A stretch of 64,000 nt of DNA from CAZVWQ01 sp964631275 (GCA_964631275.1 CAZVWQ010000002.1:1-64000); one strand, 5' to 3'. Shown: positions 54,951 to 62,976, counted from the stretch's first letter. Numbers and translations are program-made. The notes: generated from the sequence alone by a model not told the origin.

Positions 54951-55817
54951 ATGTTTTTATTAGACAATCATACAGACATTTTGTTAGGGGATTGTCTGCA
55001 GGAACTTAAGAAAATTGAAGATGAATCTGTTCAACTCATTATAACCTCTCCGCCATATGCAGATCAACGAGCTAAAACTTATGGTGGAATTCATCCTGAC
55101 AAATATGTAGAGTGGTTTTCACCAATTGCTAAAGAAATGTTACGGGTACTTAAACCTGATGGAACTTTTATTCTAAATATTAAAGAAAAAGTAGTTGAAG
55201 GGGAAAGGCATACCTATGTTTTAGAGTTAATTTTAGAGATGAAAAAGCAAGGCTGGTTATGGACAGAAGAATTTATCTGGCATAAAAAAAATTGCTATCC
55301 TGGCAAATGGCCAAATAGATTTAGAGATAGTTGGGAAAGACTTTTACAGTTTAATAAAAATAAAAAGTTTTCCATGTACCAAGATGAGGTTATGGTACCT
55401 ATGGGTGATTGGGCAAAAACTAGATTGAAAAATTTAAGTAAAACTGATAAAATTAGAGATAATTCTAAAGTTGGTAGTGGTTTTGGTAAAAATATTTCTA
55501 ATTGGGTTGGTAGAAATATGGCCTACCCAAGTAATGTTTTGCATTTAGCTACAGAAACTAGTAACAAAAATCATAGTGCTACTTTTCCTAAAGAGCTACC
55601 AAGTTGGTTTATCAAGCTTTTTACAAAAAAAGGAGACTTGGTCTTAGATCCATTTTTGGGTAGTGGAACAACTTGCCTTGCTTCGCTTGAACTTGAAAGG
55701 AATTCAATTGGGATTGAGATTAAAAAAGAGTATTATGAACTTGCTTTAGAAAACATCCATATTAAAAGAGAAGAGTTATTTACAAAAAATAAACAAAATG
55801 AATTATGTCTAATTTAG
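54951..55817 (+). CDS. Type II DNA methyltransferase (N4-C or N6-A class)
   Basis: In this 288-residue beta-class enzyme, motif IV TSPPYADQR (about residues 30-38) comes first and the AdoMet-binding motif I FLGSGTTCLA (about 236-245) comes last. TSPPY is typical of N4-cytosine enzymes but also occurs in N6-adenine ones. The ATG is 3 bp after the thrS stop. Its end overlaps the next gene by 13 bp; that gene encodes the cognate endonuclease. The pair forms the first cargo module behind thrS. Confidence 0.92.
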   Translation: MFLLDNHTDILLGDCLQELKKIEDESVQLIITSPPYADQRAKTYGGIHPDKYVEWFSPIAKEMLRVLKPDGTFILNIKEKVVEGERHTYVLELILEMKKQGWLWTEEFIWHKKNCYPGKWPNRFRDSWERLLQFNKNKKFSMYQDEVMVPMGDWAKTRLKNLSKTDKIRDNSKVGSGFGKNISNWVGRNMAYPSNVLHLATETSNKNHSATFPKELPSWFIKLFTKKGDLVLDPFLGSGTTCLASLELERNSIGIEIKKEYYELALENIHIKREELFTKNKQNELCLI

Positions 55818-56539
55818 ATTATCAAAAAGTTGAAACTTTTATTCAAAACAATATTATTACAGTTTTTTATGATAAAAGAATAATAAATTTAGAAAAAATT
55901 CAACTCAATAAAATACTCAAGTCTAAAAATCCATACCTTCTTAAAGCCAAAAATATTGAAACTGCTAGTGACTTAATTAAATCAGTTTTAGATGCTGTAA
56001 TCTCTTCTTCTGAAGAAACTATTTTTGGAAATTTATTAGAAGAATTGGCTATATTTGTAAATGAGATTGTTTACGATGGTAAAAAATCAACTGCTAAAGG
56101 AATAGACTTGGAGTTTGAAAAAGGTGGTATTTTATATTTAGTAGCTATTAAATCAAGACCAAATTGGGGTAATAGTAGCCAAATTAAAAAAATGATATCA
56201 GATTTTATTTCTGCTAAAAAAACTTTAAGAACTAGTAATTCTAACAATAAACAAATTGAATTTATTAATGGTTGCTGTTATGGCAAAGATAACAATCCTG
56301 ATAAAGGAAATTATTTAAAATTGTGTGGTCATAAATTTTGGAGTATAATTTCTGGGGACGAGGAATTTTATTTAAAAATTATCAAACCCATTGATAAGCA
56401 GAGCAAACAAAAAGATGAGGTTTTTAAAGAAAAATATGCAATGAAGTTAAATTTATTGACAGGGGAACTATTAGAAAATTATTGCATAAATGGAAAAATA
56501 AATTGGGAACAAATTTTAGAATTTAACAGTGGTAGCTAA
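55805..56539 (+). CDS. Type II restriction endonuclease (PmeII-like)
   Basis: This 244-residue protein overlaps the methyltransferase gene by 13 bp. Recognisable blocks are NPYLLKAKNIETASDLIKS, SSEETIFGNLLEELAIF and the catalytic region GIDLEFEKGG, then YLVAIKSRPNWGNSSQ, which has the PD-(D/E)xK pattern with Asp near 99 and Lys near 117. The match to the PmeII family is from memory of its conserved blocks. The site cut is unknown. The next feature begins a copied thrS end 19 bp after its stop. Confidence 0.85.
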   Translation: MSNLDYQKVETFIQNNIITVFYDKRIINLEKIQLNKILKSKNPYLLKAKNIETASDLIKSVLDAVISSSEETIFGNLLEELAIFVNEIVYDGKKSTAKGIDLEFEKGGILYLVAIKSRPNWGNSSQIKKMISDFISAKKTLRTSNSNNKQIEFINGCCYGKDNNPDKGNYLKLCGHKFWSIISGDEEFYLKIIKPIDKQSKQKDEVFKEKYAMKLNLLTGELLENYCINGKINWEQILEFNSGS

Positions 56540-56557
56540 GTATTGTATTATCTAAAT

Positions 56558-56689
56558 ATCCCAGTTCAGCTCATCGTCGGGCCAAAGGATGTTCAGGCAG
56601 GTGAGGTTAGTGTCAGGACACAACAGGGGGAGAGTAAGGTTGGGTTGGAAGAATTAAATCAATTTTTAACAAATTTAAGTCAAAAATAA
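56558..56689 (+). repeat. thrS 3'-end repeat, copy 2 (orphan)
   Basis: An open 43-codon frame reads IPVQLIVGPKDVQAGEVSV and on to a stop, as in thrS, but ends differently (EELNQFLTNLSQK). It has no start or body. Because its differences from copy 1 are synonymous, it derives from another functional thrS. Confidence 0.85.
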
Positions 56690-56692
56690 TTT

Positions 56693-57187
56693 ATGAATGA
56701 TGTAATCTTTATAACTGGCTGTCCGACTAGTGGTAAGTCCACTATTTCCAGTTTGTTGCAACAAAAGCTACAATCTCCAATGTTTGAATTTGGCTGGATT
56801 CCAGAATTTCGTCTTTTGGAGGTTGATCAAAAATATGAAGATGAGGAGAAATTAAGTTTTGAAAATCTAAATTTGGTTGTAAAAAATTATGTTAAACACG
56901 GCTATTCCAATATAATTATAACGGATATACGGGATGACCTATTGAAACAAGTACCGACAATTTATAATGAATATTCATACAAAATATTTACCCTAATCCT
57001 ATCTGAAGAAGAGATAAAATTTAGAATAGACAAAAGAAAAATCGAAAAAAATGGTTTTAGTAACCTTCAATTAGCGATTAAGTCAAATCAATTTTGGAGT
57101 GATTCAAACTTTAAAAATCAAACTAAAATATTTGCCGAGAATATGAATCCTGAGAAAATATTGAATATTATTTTGAATCAATTATAA
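56693..57187 (+). CDS. P-loop nucleotide/kinase-like protein
   Basis: The 164-residue protein has Walker A GCPTSGKST (residues 9-17), an Asp-containing strand IIITDIRDD near residue 75 and Arg-rich lid-like text (RIDKRKIEK, about 105-113). This is the layout of AAA_33/adenylate-kinase-like small kinases, whose members phosphorylate nucleotides, sugars or RNA ends. The substrate is unknown. It starts 3 bp after the second thrS-end copy, like the methyltransferase after copy 1, and is the first gene of the second module. Confidence 0.75.
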   Translation: MNDVIFITGCPTSGKSTISSLLQQKLQSPMFEFGWIPEFRLLEVDQKYEDEEKLSFENLNLVVKNYVKHGYSNIIITDIRDDLLKQVPTIYNEYSYKIFTLILSEEEIKFRIDKRKIEKNGFSNLQLAIKSNQFWSDSNFKNQTKIFAENMNPEKILNIILNQL

Positions 57188-57445
57188 AGATTTTGCTTTT
57201 GAGGTTTGGTGTTAGGTGGTTGACAACTTAGGCGAGTTTTTAGAGGGTTTAGATTTATAATATCTAATCACATTACAAAGTTAGGAAAGAGTACATTTTC
57301 TGAATAAGTTATTTGAATTAATTGTATTTTTAAGGTGCTGGTTTTTTTAATTCCTACCCAAATTATCTAATAAATTTATCAGTAATTTTGTTTATCTATG
57401 AAGGATTTTTTAAAATAAAACATTTTTTAACTAACTATCAATTAT

Positions 57446-57733
57446 ATGTATCAAGACTTAATAAATCAAGCACCTCAACTTTCATCAGAGTTTATAGCTG
57501 CAATTGCTGCCTCATCTCCTTGGGCCTTGCAAAAGGCTGGAGAGTCTGCGGTTGGAGAAGTTGTCAAAGACGGCTGGAGCTGGCTAAAGAGTGTTTTTAG
57601 CAAAAAGGGTAAAGATCAGGAATTGGATAATTTAGTTGAAAGACCAAAAGATCCCAAGATCCAGGGCAGGTTAGAACTTATTTTGGAAGATTATCTTAAG
57701 GAAAATCCAGAAGAAATGGACTATACCCATTAG
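57446..57733 (+). CDS. Small helical protein, conflict-system associated type
   Basis: The 95-residue protein has an Ala/Ser-rich hydrophobic helix (residues 14-31), then WSWLKSVFSKKGKDQELDNL and a second part with regularly spaced Leu ending ILEDYLKENPEE. Similar small proteins with a helix followed by an LxxLxExPxD pattern occur beside NTPase-based defence genes; this resemblance is from pattern only. After its stop, another frame stays readable for ~35 codons (WGQVLNQLTIIFEERI), so the gene may once have been longer. Confidence 0.55.
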   Translation: MYQDLINQAPQLSSEFIAAIAASSPWALQKAGESAVGEVVKDGWSWLKSVFSKKGKDQELDNLVERPKDPKIQGRLELILEDYLKENPEEMDYTH

Positions 57734-57864
57734 AAACTGGGGTCAAGTTTTAAATCAATTGACAATTATCTTTGAAGAAAGGATTACTAAATACATTAAT
57801 CTTAGTGATGTCTGAAACTAAGAACTTACACGGAATTGGTTAGGGTCTCTATTAAAATCATCTT

Positions 57865-58425
57865 ATGAAAAAATTGTACTCGTATAAAATTATCGCTGTA
57901 TTATTTATTATACCATTTTTAGTAAATTGGGTGTTTTTGTTATTTTTTGGCAAACCTTATTTATTCATTTTTATGCCTAAATATATATTACACCCTTTAA
58001 TTTCAGGTTTTTATACTCAATTTATTTATAGCTTAATTATTCTGGTTTTATTTCTTTTGTTAGTATTCAAAGCTAAACTAAAACTAACTTTAATTTCTAG
58101 TCTGTTTATTGCAATTTCTGTATTTATTGCAATTTTTAACTTACTTGGATCAACTTCTTTCTTCCATGAAAAAGGGTGTTCAGATGCAGTTTACCAATCA
58201 GGCCTTTCAAGAGATATCAACTATGATGTTTTTGTACCAACCAACAATCGTTTAATTTATCAAAGAATTGCAACATGGGAAGATGTAAATGGTACTATTT
58301 TAGTTAGGATAAGCAATAATGAAGAACTCTTAAAACAGGATCAAAAATTAGAATTAGTAAAATGTTCAGTTGAAGCCGCAGTCGATAGCTATGGAGATTA
58401 TGATATTGAGCAAATAGATTTTTAG
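57865..58425 (+). CDS. Membrane protein with extracytoplasmic C-terminal domain
   Basis: Three or four membrane helices within residues 8-96 are followed by an ~85-residue soluble part with two cysteines (GCSDAVYQ, VKCSVEAA). There is no family I recognise. It is the last gene of the second module, 30 bp before the third thrS-end copy. A membrane effector in a defence module is one possibility, but nothing in the sequence proves it. Confidence 0.55.
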   Translation: MKKLYSYKIIAVLFIIPFLVNWVFLLFFGKPYLFIFMPKYILHPLISGFYTQFIYSLIILVLFLLLVFKAKLKLTLISSLFIAISVFIAIFNLLGSTSFFHEKGCSDAVYQSGLSRDINYDVFVPTNNRLIYQRIATWEDVNGTILVRISNNEELLKQDQKLELVKCSVEAAVDSYGDYDIEQIDF

Positions 58426-58455
58426 TTATGCAGTTTTACCAAACTCTAGCTATAT

Positions 58456-58555
58456 TATCGCCGTGCTAGAATATATTCAGGCAGGGGAGGCTAGTGTAAG
58501 GACACAAGAGGGAGAGAGTAAGGTTGAGTTGGAGGAGCTACAAAGCTATTTATAA
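58456..58555 (+). repeat. thrS 3'-end repeat, copy 3 (orphan, diverged)
   Basis: It reads AVLEYIQAGEASVRTQEGES, then KVELEELQSYL and a stop. It carries several amino-acid changes compared with copies 1 and 2, so it is the oldest or most relaxed copy. Confidence 0.78.
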
Positions 58556-58571
58556 GGTTTAAAATAACAAA

Positions 58572-60173
58572 ATGTTTGGATATAATTTATTAGAAACGAT
58601 AGTAATCTTTTTTGTAGGGATCTTGAATTTTGGTTTCTTTTTTTCTATTTTTGGTATTATATTGTACAAATTATTTAAAGTAGTTTCTAAAACACCAGAA
58701 ACTCTCAGCTTTTGGTTTTTTATAAGATATTTAATTTATGTTTCAGCTTTTAGCATTTATAATCTAGTTATCATTATTTTGATGATATTCTTGTTGTTTA
58801 ACCCAGCTGTTCCAGTAGTATTTTATGTAGTTAATAGACCTTGGATAGATTCTTTTATTAATAACACTCCAATAATTGCAAATTTTATTAATTTCATTTC
58901 CAATCACCCACAAAATAGACTTATAGGAATGTTATTTTTTATAAATTTTGTCTTATTTGGTTGGTTTGTACTAGTCTTATCACCATTCAAACTAGAAAAT
59001 CCTTTAGATTTTAATAATCCTAAAAAGACTAATTTTTTGACTAGATTTTTAGATAAATTACTAAACTTTTTTCTAAAAGTTAGACCAGAAATAGATCTTA
59101 AAAAATACCAATTAGAATTAGATATAAACTTACAGAATAATTTAAAATTTGATAAAGAATTGCTGGAAAGATTAGAAAGATATGAAAGTTTTAGATTCAA
59201 ACATTATTTGGAGTTATTTAAGTTTCCCTTACAAAAAAGATTTTTTTTAGAAATAGTAATTGGATGTTTATTACTTGTTAGTGGGGTTATAGGCTTTTGG
59301 TTGTATCCTTTTGAGAATACTGGGAATAGCGATTTGGATGACTTTTTTATTTTACTATATTTTTTTGGAATGATTTTTTTATTTATATTTTTTTATGTTA
59401 AAAGAAGGAATATAAATTTTAGTAAAAAGAACAGTGTTGTTACAGAAAAACTAACTAAAAGTTATTTACCATTAGTTCAAAATAGATATAAAACAGAAAT
59501 TTTAAATTATATTTTTAGTAAATCAGTTTTAAAACGTAACGCCGCAACAAGTTACTTACTTGGAGAAGAACTGAAACAAGATCAATTTTTAAATTCATCT
59601 CATAATAATTTTAAAGTTAGTGATTTTTTAGAAAGTCAATATGCAAATCTAGATATAAAATTCTATGATTTGAAAACATCTCCAATTGATAGCAAAAAAG
59701 AAGAGTTGAGAGAAAGTTCTGGTATTTATATAAAAACTAGTTTTCAGGAAAAATTTAAAGGCGTGATTTTTGTGACGACTAAAAATAAAAAGTTTTTCAC
59801 AAAACAGCTGGTTAATTATCCAGATATTAAACAAAGTTTAAAATTTGAGACAGAAAGCTTGGATTTTAATCTTCAATTTAGCGTTTATACTAGGAATCAA
59901 ATAGAGGCTCGGCTGGCATTAAAAACTAATATTATGTATGCTTTATTGCAGCTAGCCAATTTAAATAAAAATATTTATCTCAAATTAGAAAGCAATTCAG
60001 CTTATTTATTTTTAGAAACAGAAAAAGACTTTTTTGAATATGATTATTTTGCCAAACAAAGATTAAGTTCTACCACCACCTTTAACAGCTTACAAAATGA
60101 GATTTATAACCAATATCAGTTACCAATTATAATTTCTTTGTTACTAAACCCAAGAAAAAAAGCGATTCTTTAG
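58572..60173 (+). CDS. DUF3137-domain membrane protein
   Basis: The 533-residue protein has membrane helices at the N-terminus (three within residues 1-145) and two more near 225-275. The C-terminal ~260 residues contain the DUF3137 pattern: KFKGVIFVTTKNKKF, then the ESLDFNLQFSVYTRNQIEARLAL block near residue 440, and an ending with YLFLETEKDFFEYD. The biochemical role of DUF3137 is unknown. It follows the third thrS-end copy by 16 bp and starts the third cargo stretch. Confidence 0.75.
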   Translation: MFGYNLLETIVIFFVGILNFGFFFSIFGIILYKLFKVVSKTPETLSFWFFIRYLIYVSAFSIYNLVIIILMIFLLFNPAVPVVFYVVNRPWIDSFINNTPIIANFINFISNHPQNRLIGMLFFINFVLFGWFVLVLSPFKLENPLDFNNPKKTNFLTRFLDKLLNFFLKVRPEIDLKKYQLELDINLQNNLKFDKELLERLERYESFRFKHYLELFKFPLQKRFFLEIVIGCLLLVSGVIGFWLYPFENTGNSDLDDFFILLYFFGMIFLFIFFYVKRRNINFSKKNSVVTEKLTKSYLPLVQNRYKTEILNYIFSKSVLKRNAATSYLLGEELKQDQFLNSSHNNFKVSDFLESQYANLDIKFYDLKTSPIDSKKEELRESSGIYIKTSFQEKFKGVIFVTTKNKKFFTKQLVNYPDIKQSLKFETESLDFNLQFSVYTRNQIEARLALKTNIMYALLQLANLNKNIYLKLESNSAYLFLETEKDFFEYDYFAKQRLSSTTTFNSLQNEIYNQYQLPIIISLLLNPRKKAIL

Positions 60174-60233
60174 TCGGTAATGCTGATACATATTTGATAT
60201 AAAATGCTTGATTTAAGAATGTAAATAGATATT

Positions 60234-60473
60234 ATGTTAGATAAGATAAAACCTTACTCTAGGAGGTCTAAACAAGAAATTCTAAAAGATGTCTGTGAGC
60301 TAATTTTATTACATCAAAAAGGGCTTTAGAGCAGGAATAACTTTAAAACTCCGTTGACAGAAAAAGGAGGAGAAGTTTAGTTCGGCGGGATTATTAATTT
60401 ATCTAAAGAATTTAAAGTACTAATATACATGAAGAAACAAACTTTTGGTATTGACAAATTACCCTACAATTAG
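60234..60473 (+). pseudogene. Small gene with two in-frame TAG codons
   Basis: ATG 60234 gives MLDKIKPYSRRSKQEILKD, then VCELILLHQKGL, TAG, SRNNFKTPLTEKGGEV, TAG, FGGIINLSKEFKVLIYMKK and on to a stop: about 79 residues in one frame. Both interruptions are TAG and the text between looks protein-like. There is no family I recognise. Decay is the simple reading; amber read-through is less likely because other stops here are ordinary. Confidence 0.5.
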
Positions 60474-60479
60474 TATACT
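60451..60479 (+). promoter_or_regulatory. vapBC promoter
   Basis: TTGACA (60451-60456), 17 bp, TATACT (60474-60479), then 9 bp to the ATG. This is the best sigma-70-type promoter in the window; the leader would be about 2-3 nt. It overlaps the end of the decayed gene. Confidence 0.75.
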
Positions 60480-60488
60480 TACCTTACC

Positions 60489-60788
60489 ATGACTTACAAA
60501 GTAAAACTTAGTAAAAAAAATCAAGGTACTCTTCCAGTTGCTTTACTAAAAACTCTTGGCTTGAGTCCCAACACTGAAAATACATTAATTATTTATGAGG
60601 ATATAAATGGTAATTTTGTCATACAAACACTTAAGCATATGGTTAATAGTATCCAAGGATCGCTTGGAAAAAAGCTATCTTCTAAGACAAAAACCAAGCT
60701 AGCAAAAATGACTCCTGAAGAAATTATTGAAGCTGAAAAAAATGCAAAATACGATCATCTTAAAACCAAGAAAAAAGATAAGGTATGA
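60489..60788 (+). CDS. vapB: AbrB/MazE-type antitoxin
   Basis: A 99-residue protein with an N-terminal swapped-hairpin (SpoVT-AbrB) DNA-binding domain: YKVKLSKKNQGTLPVALLKTLGL. The C-terminal half is Lys-rich and probably wraps the toxin. Antitoxins of this type repress their own promoter, which fits the strong promoter just upstream. The stop overlaps the toxin start by 4 bp (ATGA). Confidence 0.85.
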   Translation: MTYKVKLSKKNQGTLPVALLKTLGLSPNTENTLIIYEDINGNFVIQTLKHMVNSIQGSLGKKLSSKTKTKLAKMTPEEIIEAEKNAKYDHLKTKKKDKV

Positions 60789-61180
60789 TTTTTGTAGATA
60801 CTAATTATATCAATCGTTTTTTATTGCAAGACATTCCTGAGCAGTCTAAAATAGTAAATCAACTTTTTGAAAAAGCCTCCAAAAAGGAAGTTACTTTAGT
60901 GAGTACAGATCTAGTATTTTTTGAAGTTTGTTGGAGCTTGGGCCAATTTTACGAGTTACAAGAAAAAGAGGTTTTGAGCGAATTATACAAGATTATTTCT
61001 AGCGGTCTGATCAATTTTCAATCCAATGAATTATTGTTAGCAAGTATTTTGCAAAGCCTCCAAAATAATTTGGGAATAGAGGATAATTACAATTTGTTAT
61101 TTGCTAAAACAGAGGCTGAAGATTTTGCTACTTTTGATAAAAAGCTTTTAAACTTTTACAAAAAATTTCGCAAAGATTAA
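60785..61180 (+). CDS. vapC: PIN-domain toxin (VapC-like ribonuclease)
   Basis: This 131-residue PIN domain has Asp in IFVDTNYI (residue 5), Glu in LVFFEVCW (near residue 43), Asp in GIEDNYN (near residue 98) and the last acid in FATFDKKLL (near residue 119), the four-acid metal site. VapC toxins cleave tRNA or rRNA. Given a damaged tRNA-Asn-like sequence about 800 bp downstream, a tRNA target would be interesting, but nothing shows it. It is coupled to the antitoxin by a 4-bp overlap. Confidence 0.88.
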   Translation: MIFVDTNYINRFLLQDIPEQSKIVNQLFEKASKKEVTLVSTDLVFFEVCWSLGQFYELQEKEVLSELYKIISSGLINFQSNELLLASILQSLQNNLGIEDNYNLLFAKTEAEDFATFDKKLLNFYKKFRKD

Positions 61181-61193
61181 TACATCAAACCAA

Positions 61194-61727
61194 ATGACAA
61201 ACTTACCACAAGATATAAAAGAAAAATTTTACAAAACAATTGCTAGTGATATTTCAGCTAATGACTTTGAACAGTGGTTGTATGAGGACAAAGAACTTGA
61301 AAAGTATTTAAATGTTAATGATTATCTTGAATTAATTTCTTTTAGTTTCAAGCAAGACGAAGTTGAATACGAGTTTTGTAAATTACTAAAAAAGCATATT
61401 GATCTTGGAGAATTTGAAACCTACAAAATCCTGGCACTTTTAAACGAAGCAAAACAAAAGACTGAGAGGCTCGCATATATTTTAATGAAGTTTTATGATT
61501 TATATTGTGGAGGGTATAGCTTTCTTCAGGATCTTGGGGTTGCGTTTGGGTCTGCGGTTGAAGTTGTGAATGCGTGGGAAAAATTAACCAAAGAACAACA
61601 ACAAAAACTCTTAGACAGTTTTTCGCCTGACCTTGAAGAATATATAGAAAAAGTTATTTATTGGCTTGAAACCAAGAGAATTATTTTGACAGGAGGAAGT
61701 ATATGTAATTGGTCTTTACAGTTATAA
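61194..61727 (+). CDS. Orphan protein, possibly an immunity protein
   Basis: This acidic, wholly helical 177-residue protein has no signal or membrane segment (FEQWLYEDKELEKYLNVNDY, SFKQDEVEYEFCKLLKKHI, FYDLYCGGYSFLQDLG). The composition and a Trp/Tyr-rich start resemble immunity proteins of toxin systems, without a toxin gene next to it. The start is 13 bp after vapC, so it is likely in the same transcript. The function is a guess. Confidence 0.5.
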   Translation: MTNLPQDIKEKFYKTIASDISANDFEQWLYEDKELEKYLNVNDYLELISFSFKQDEVEYEFCKLLKKHIDLGEFETYKILALLNEAKQKTERLAYILMKFYDLYCGGYSFLQDLGVAFGSAVEVVNAWEKLTKEQQQKLLDSFSPDLEEYIEKVIYWLETKRIILTGGSICNWSLQL

Positions 61728-61992
61728 AGATTTGCGGACAGAAGAGGAGAAAAAACCAAAATTTTTTAGACTTGGTTAATAAAAATAGAAAATAAGGGTT
61801 TTAAAACAAACCTCCATATTTAGGGAGATTGTCAAAAGAGATTATAGAGAAGTTATAGTAAATCAGTCAATTGAAGTATCACTCAAAATCACTCTTGACC
61901 AGTTTGTTAAGAAAAGCTAAACTTAAACAATTAGCAACAAATGTTACTTAAATTTTGATTCGTAATCATTGGCTATTACATTTGGCTAGCGA

Positions 61993-62109
61993 GTTTTAGC
62001 ATAGAGTATTCCTATTCGCTGTTACCGGTGTGGTCATGGATTCGAGTCCCACCATTTCCGCAAGGAAATGTAGCTCAGTTGGTAGAGCACACTTATACTT
62101 CGCTAAAAC
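61993..62109 (+). ncRNA. Circularly permuted tRNA-Asn-like sequence
   Basis: A tRNA 3' half (62017-62060: anticodon loop CTGTTAC with GTT, T loop TTCGAGT, acceptor CATTTCC) comes before its 5' half (62064-62092: GGAAATG, D arm GCTC-AGTTGGTA-GAGC, then A and CAC). The halves meet through GCAA, so the acceptor stem closes as a 7-bp hairpin with a GNRA loop. Both halves break at the same place, between positions 29 and 30. The outer flanks pair with each other: GTTTTAGC (61993-62000) with GCTAAAAC (62102-62109), then GAGTAT with ATACTT. Two T-stem mismatches argue for partial decay. No intact tRNA-Asn is in the window. Confidence 0.6.
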
Positions 62110-62156
62110 AAAAATTCAGCACAGAAAGTTCCTTAAATCTGTTTCTACTTTCCGCT

Positions 62157-62883
62157 ATGTCAACTATAAAATTATTTAACAAGGCTTTTAAAAGCCAAGA
62201 AATTGACTATAGAGTCATTGCCCAGTTGGCTACAAAAGTTGGTTACTTGATCCATCCTGAATGCTGCAGTCAAGAAGTTTTAGAATTTTTAAAGCAACAA
62301 AAAATAGACTTTAATTCTACTTTTTATCAAGCTTGGGAAGATATAACTTCCAAAAGTAGATAGGAATTATTTATTGACCAAATCATCCACTACACTTCTA
62401 CATATGGTACGAACTTTGAAGGTCAACCTTATTTACCCCAAAAAACTGACCAAATTCCTGAATTTACAAATTTTAAAATCATTTTACCAATAGAAAAATA
62501 AGAGGCTGCTAAGAGATGTGAAGCAAAGCTTAGCTCTGGGATTGCCCTAGCTCAAGAAACAATTAATGATATTTTTAGGATTTTTAAGCAATGCAATTAT
62601 CAAGTAAATCTTGAGATTATAAAAAACAAAGAGGCTAAGATGCTGATAGCCAAAGAGCAAGGTATTTTACCAAACAATCCAGTAGAATTTGTTAGATATT
62701 TGATTTATTTTAGCTACTGAAAAAACTTTACTAATCAGAGATAAACAAACTTTAGCAGCTATTAAAGAGTCTGAATTAAATATTACTGATTTAGTTAATC
62801 AATTTGGAATTACTCAATTATCTTCTGTTTTTTTGAGATACAAGCCAATTTTTCTAGCTTTTAAAAAGGCAAATAGGGCTGAT
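62157..62883 (+). pseudogene. Decayed gene of unknown family
   Basis: ATG 62157 starts MSTIKLFNKAFKSQEIDYRV. The frame is broken by TAG (62361), TAA and, near 62715, a frameshift, yet the text stays protein-like to 62883: YTSTYGTNFEGQPYLPQK, AQETINDIFRIFKQCNYQ, EQGILPNNPVEFVRYLIYF, TEKTLLIRDKQTLAAIKES. The blocks NPVEFVRYLIY and TLLIRDK remind me of proteins from plasmid or phage regions of Clostridia, but I cannot name the family. It begins 48 bp after the permuted tRNA. Confidence 0.65.
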
Positions 62884-62976
62884 TTTTTTACACCTTATAA
62901 ATAAAACTCTAAAAATATAAAATGTAGCTATTTCGTAATCAAATTAGATAGTAGAGATAAATTGAATTTTGAAATC

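Noticed and set aside
62028..62156. Start of a 111-codon frame reading VAQLVEHT
   Set aside because: This text is the usual translation of a tRNA D-arm region; the frame crosses the permuted tRNA and only the part from ATG 62157 is protein-like.
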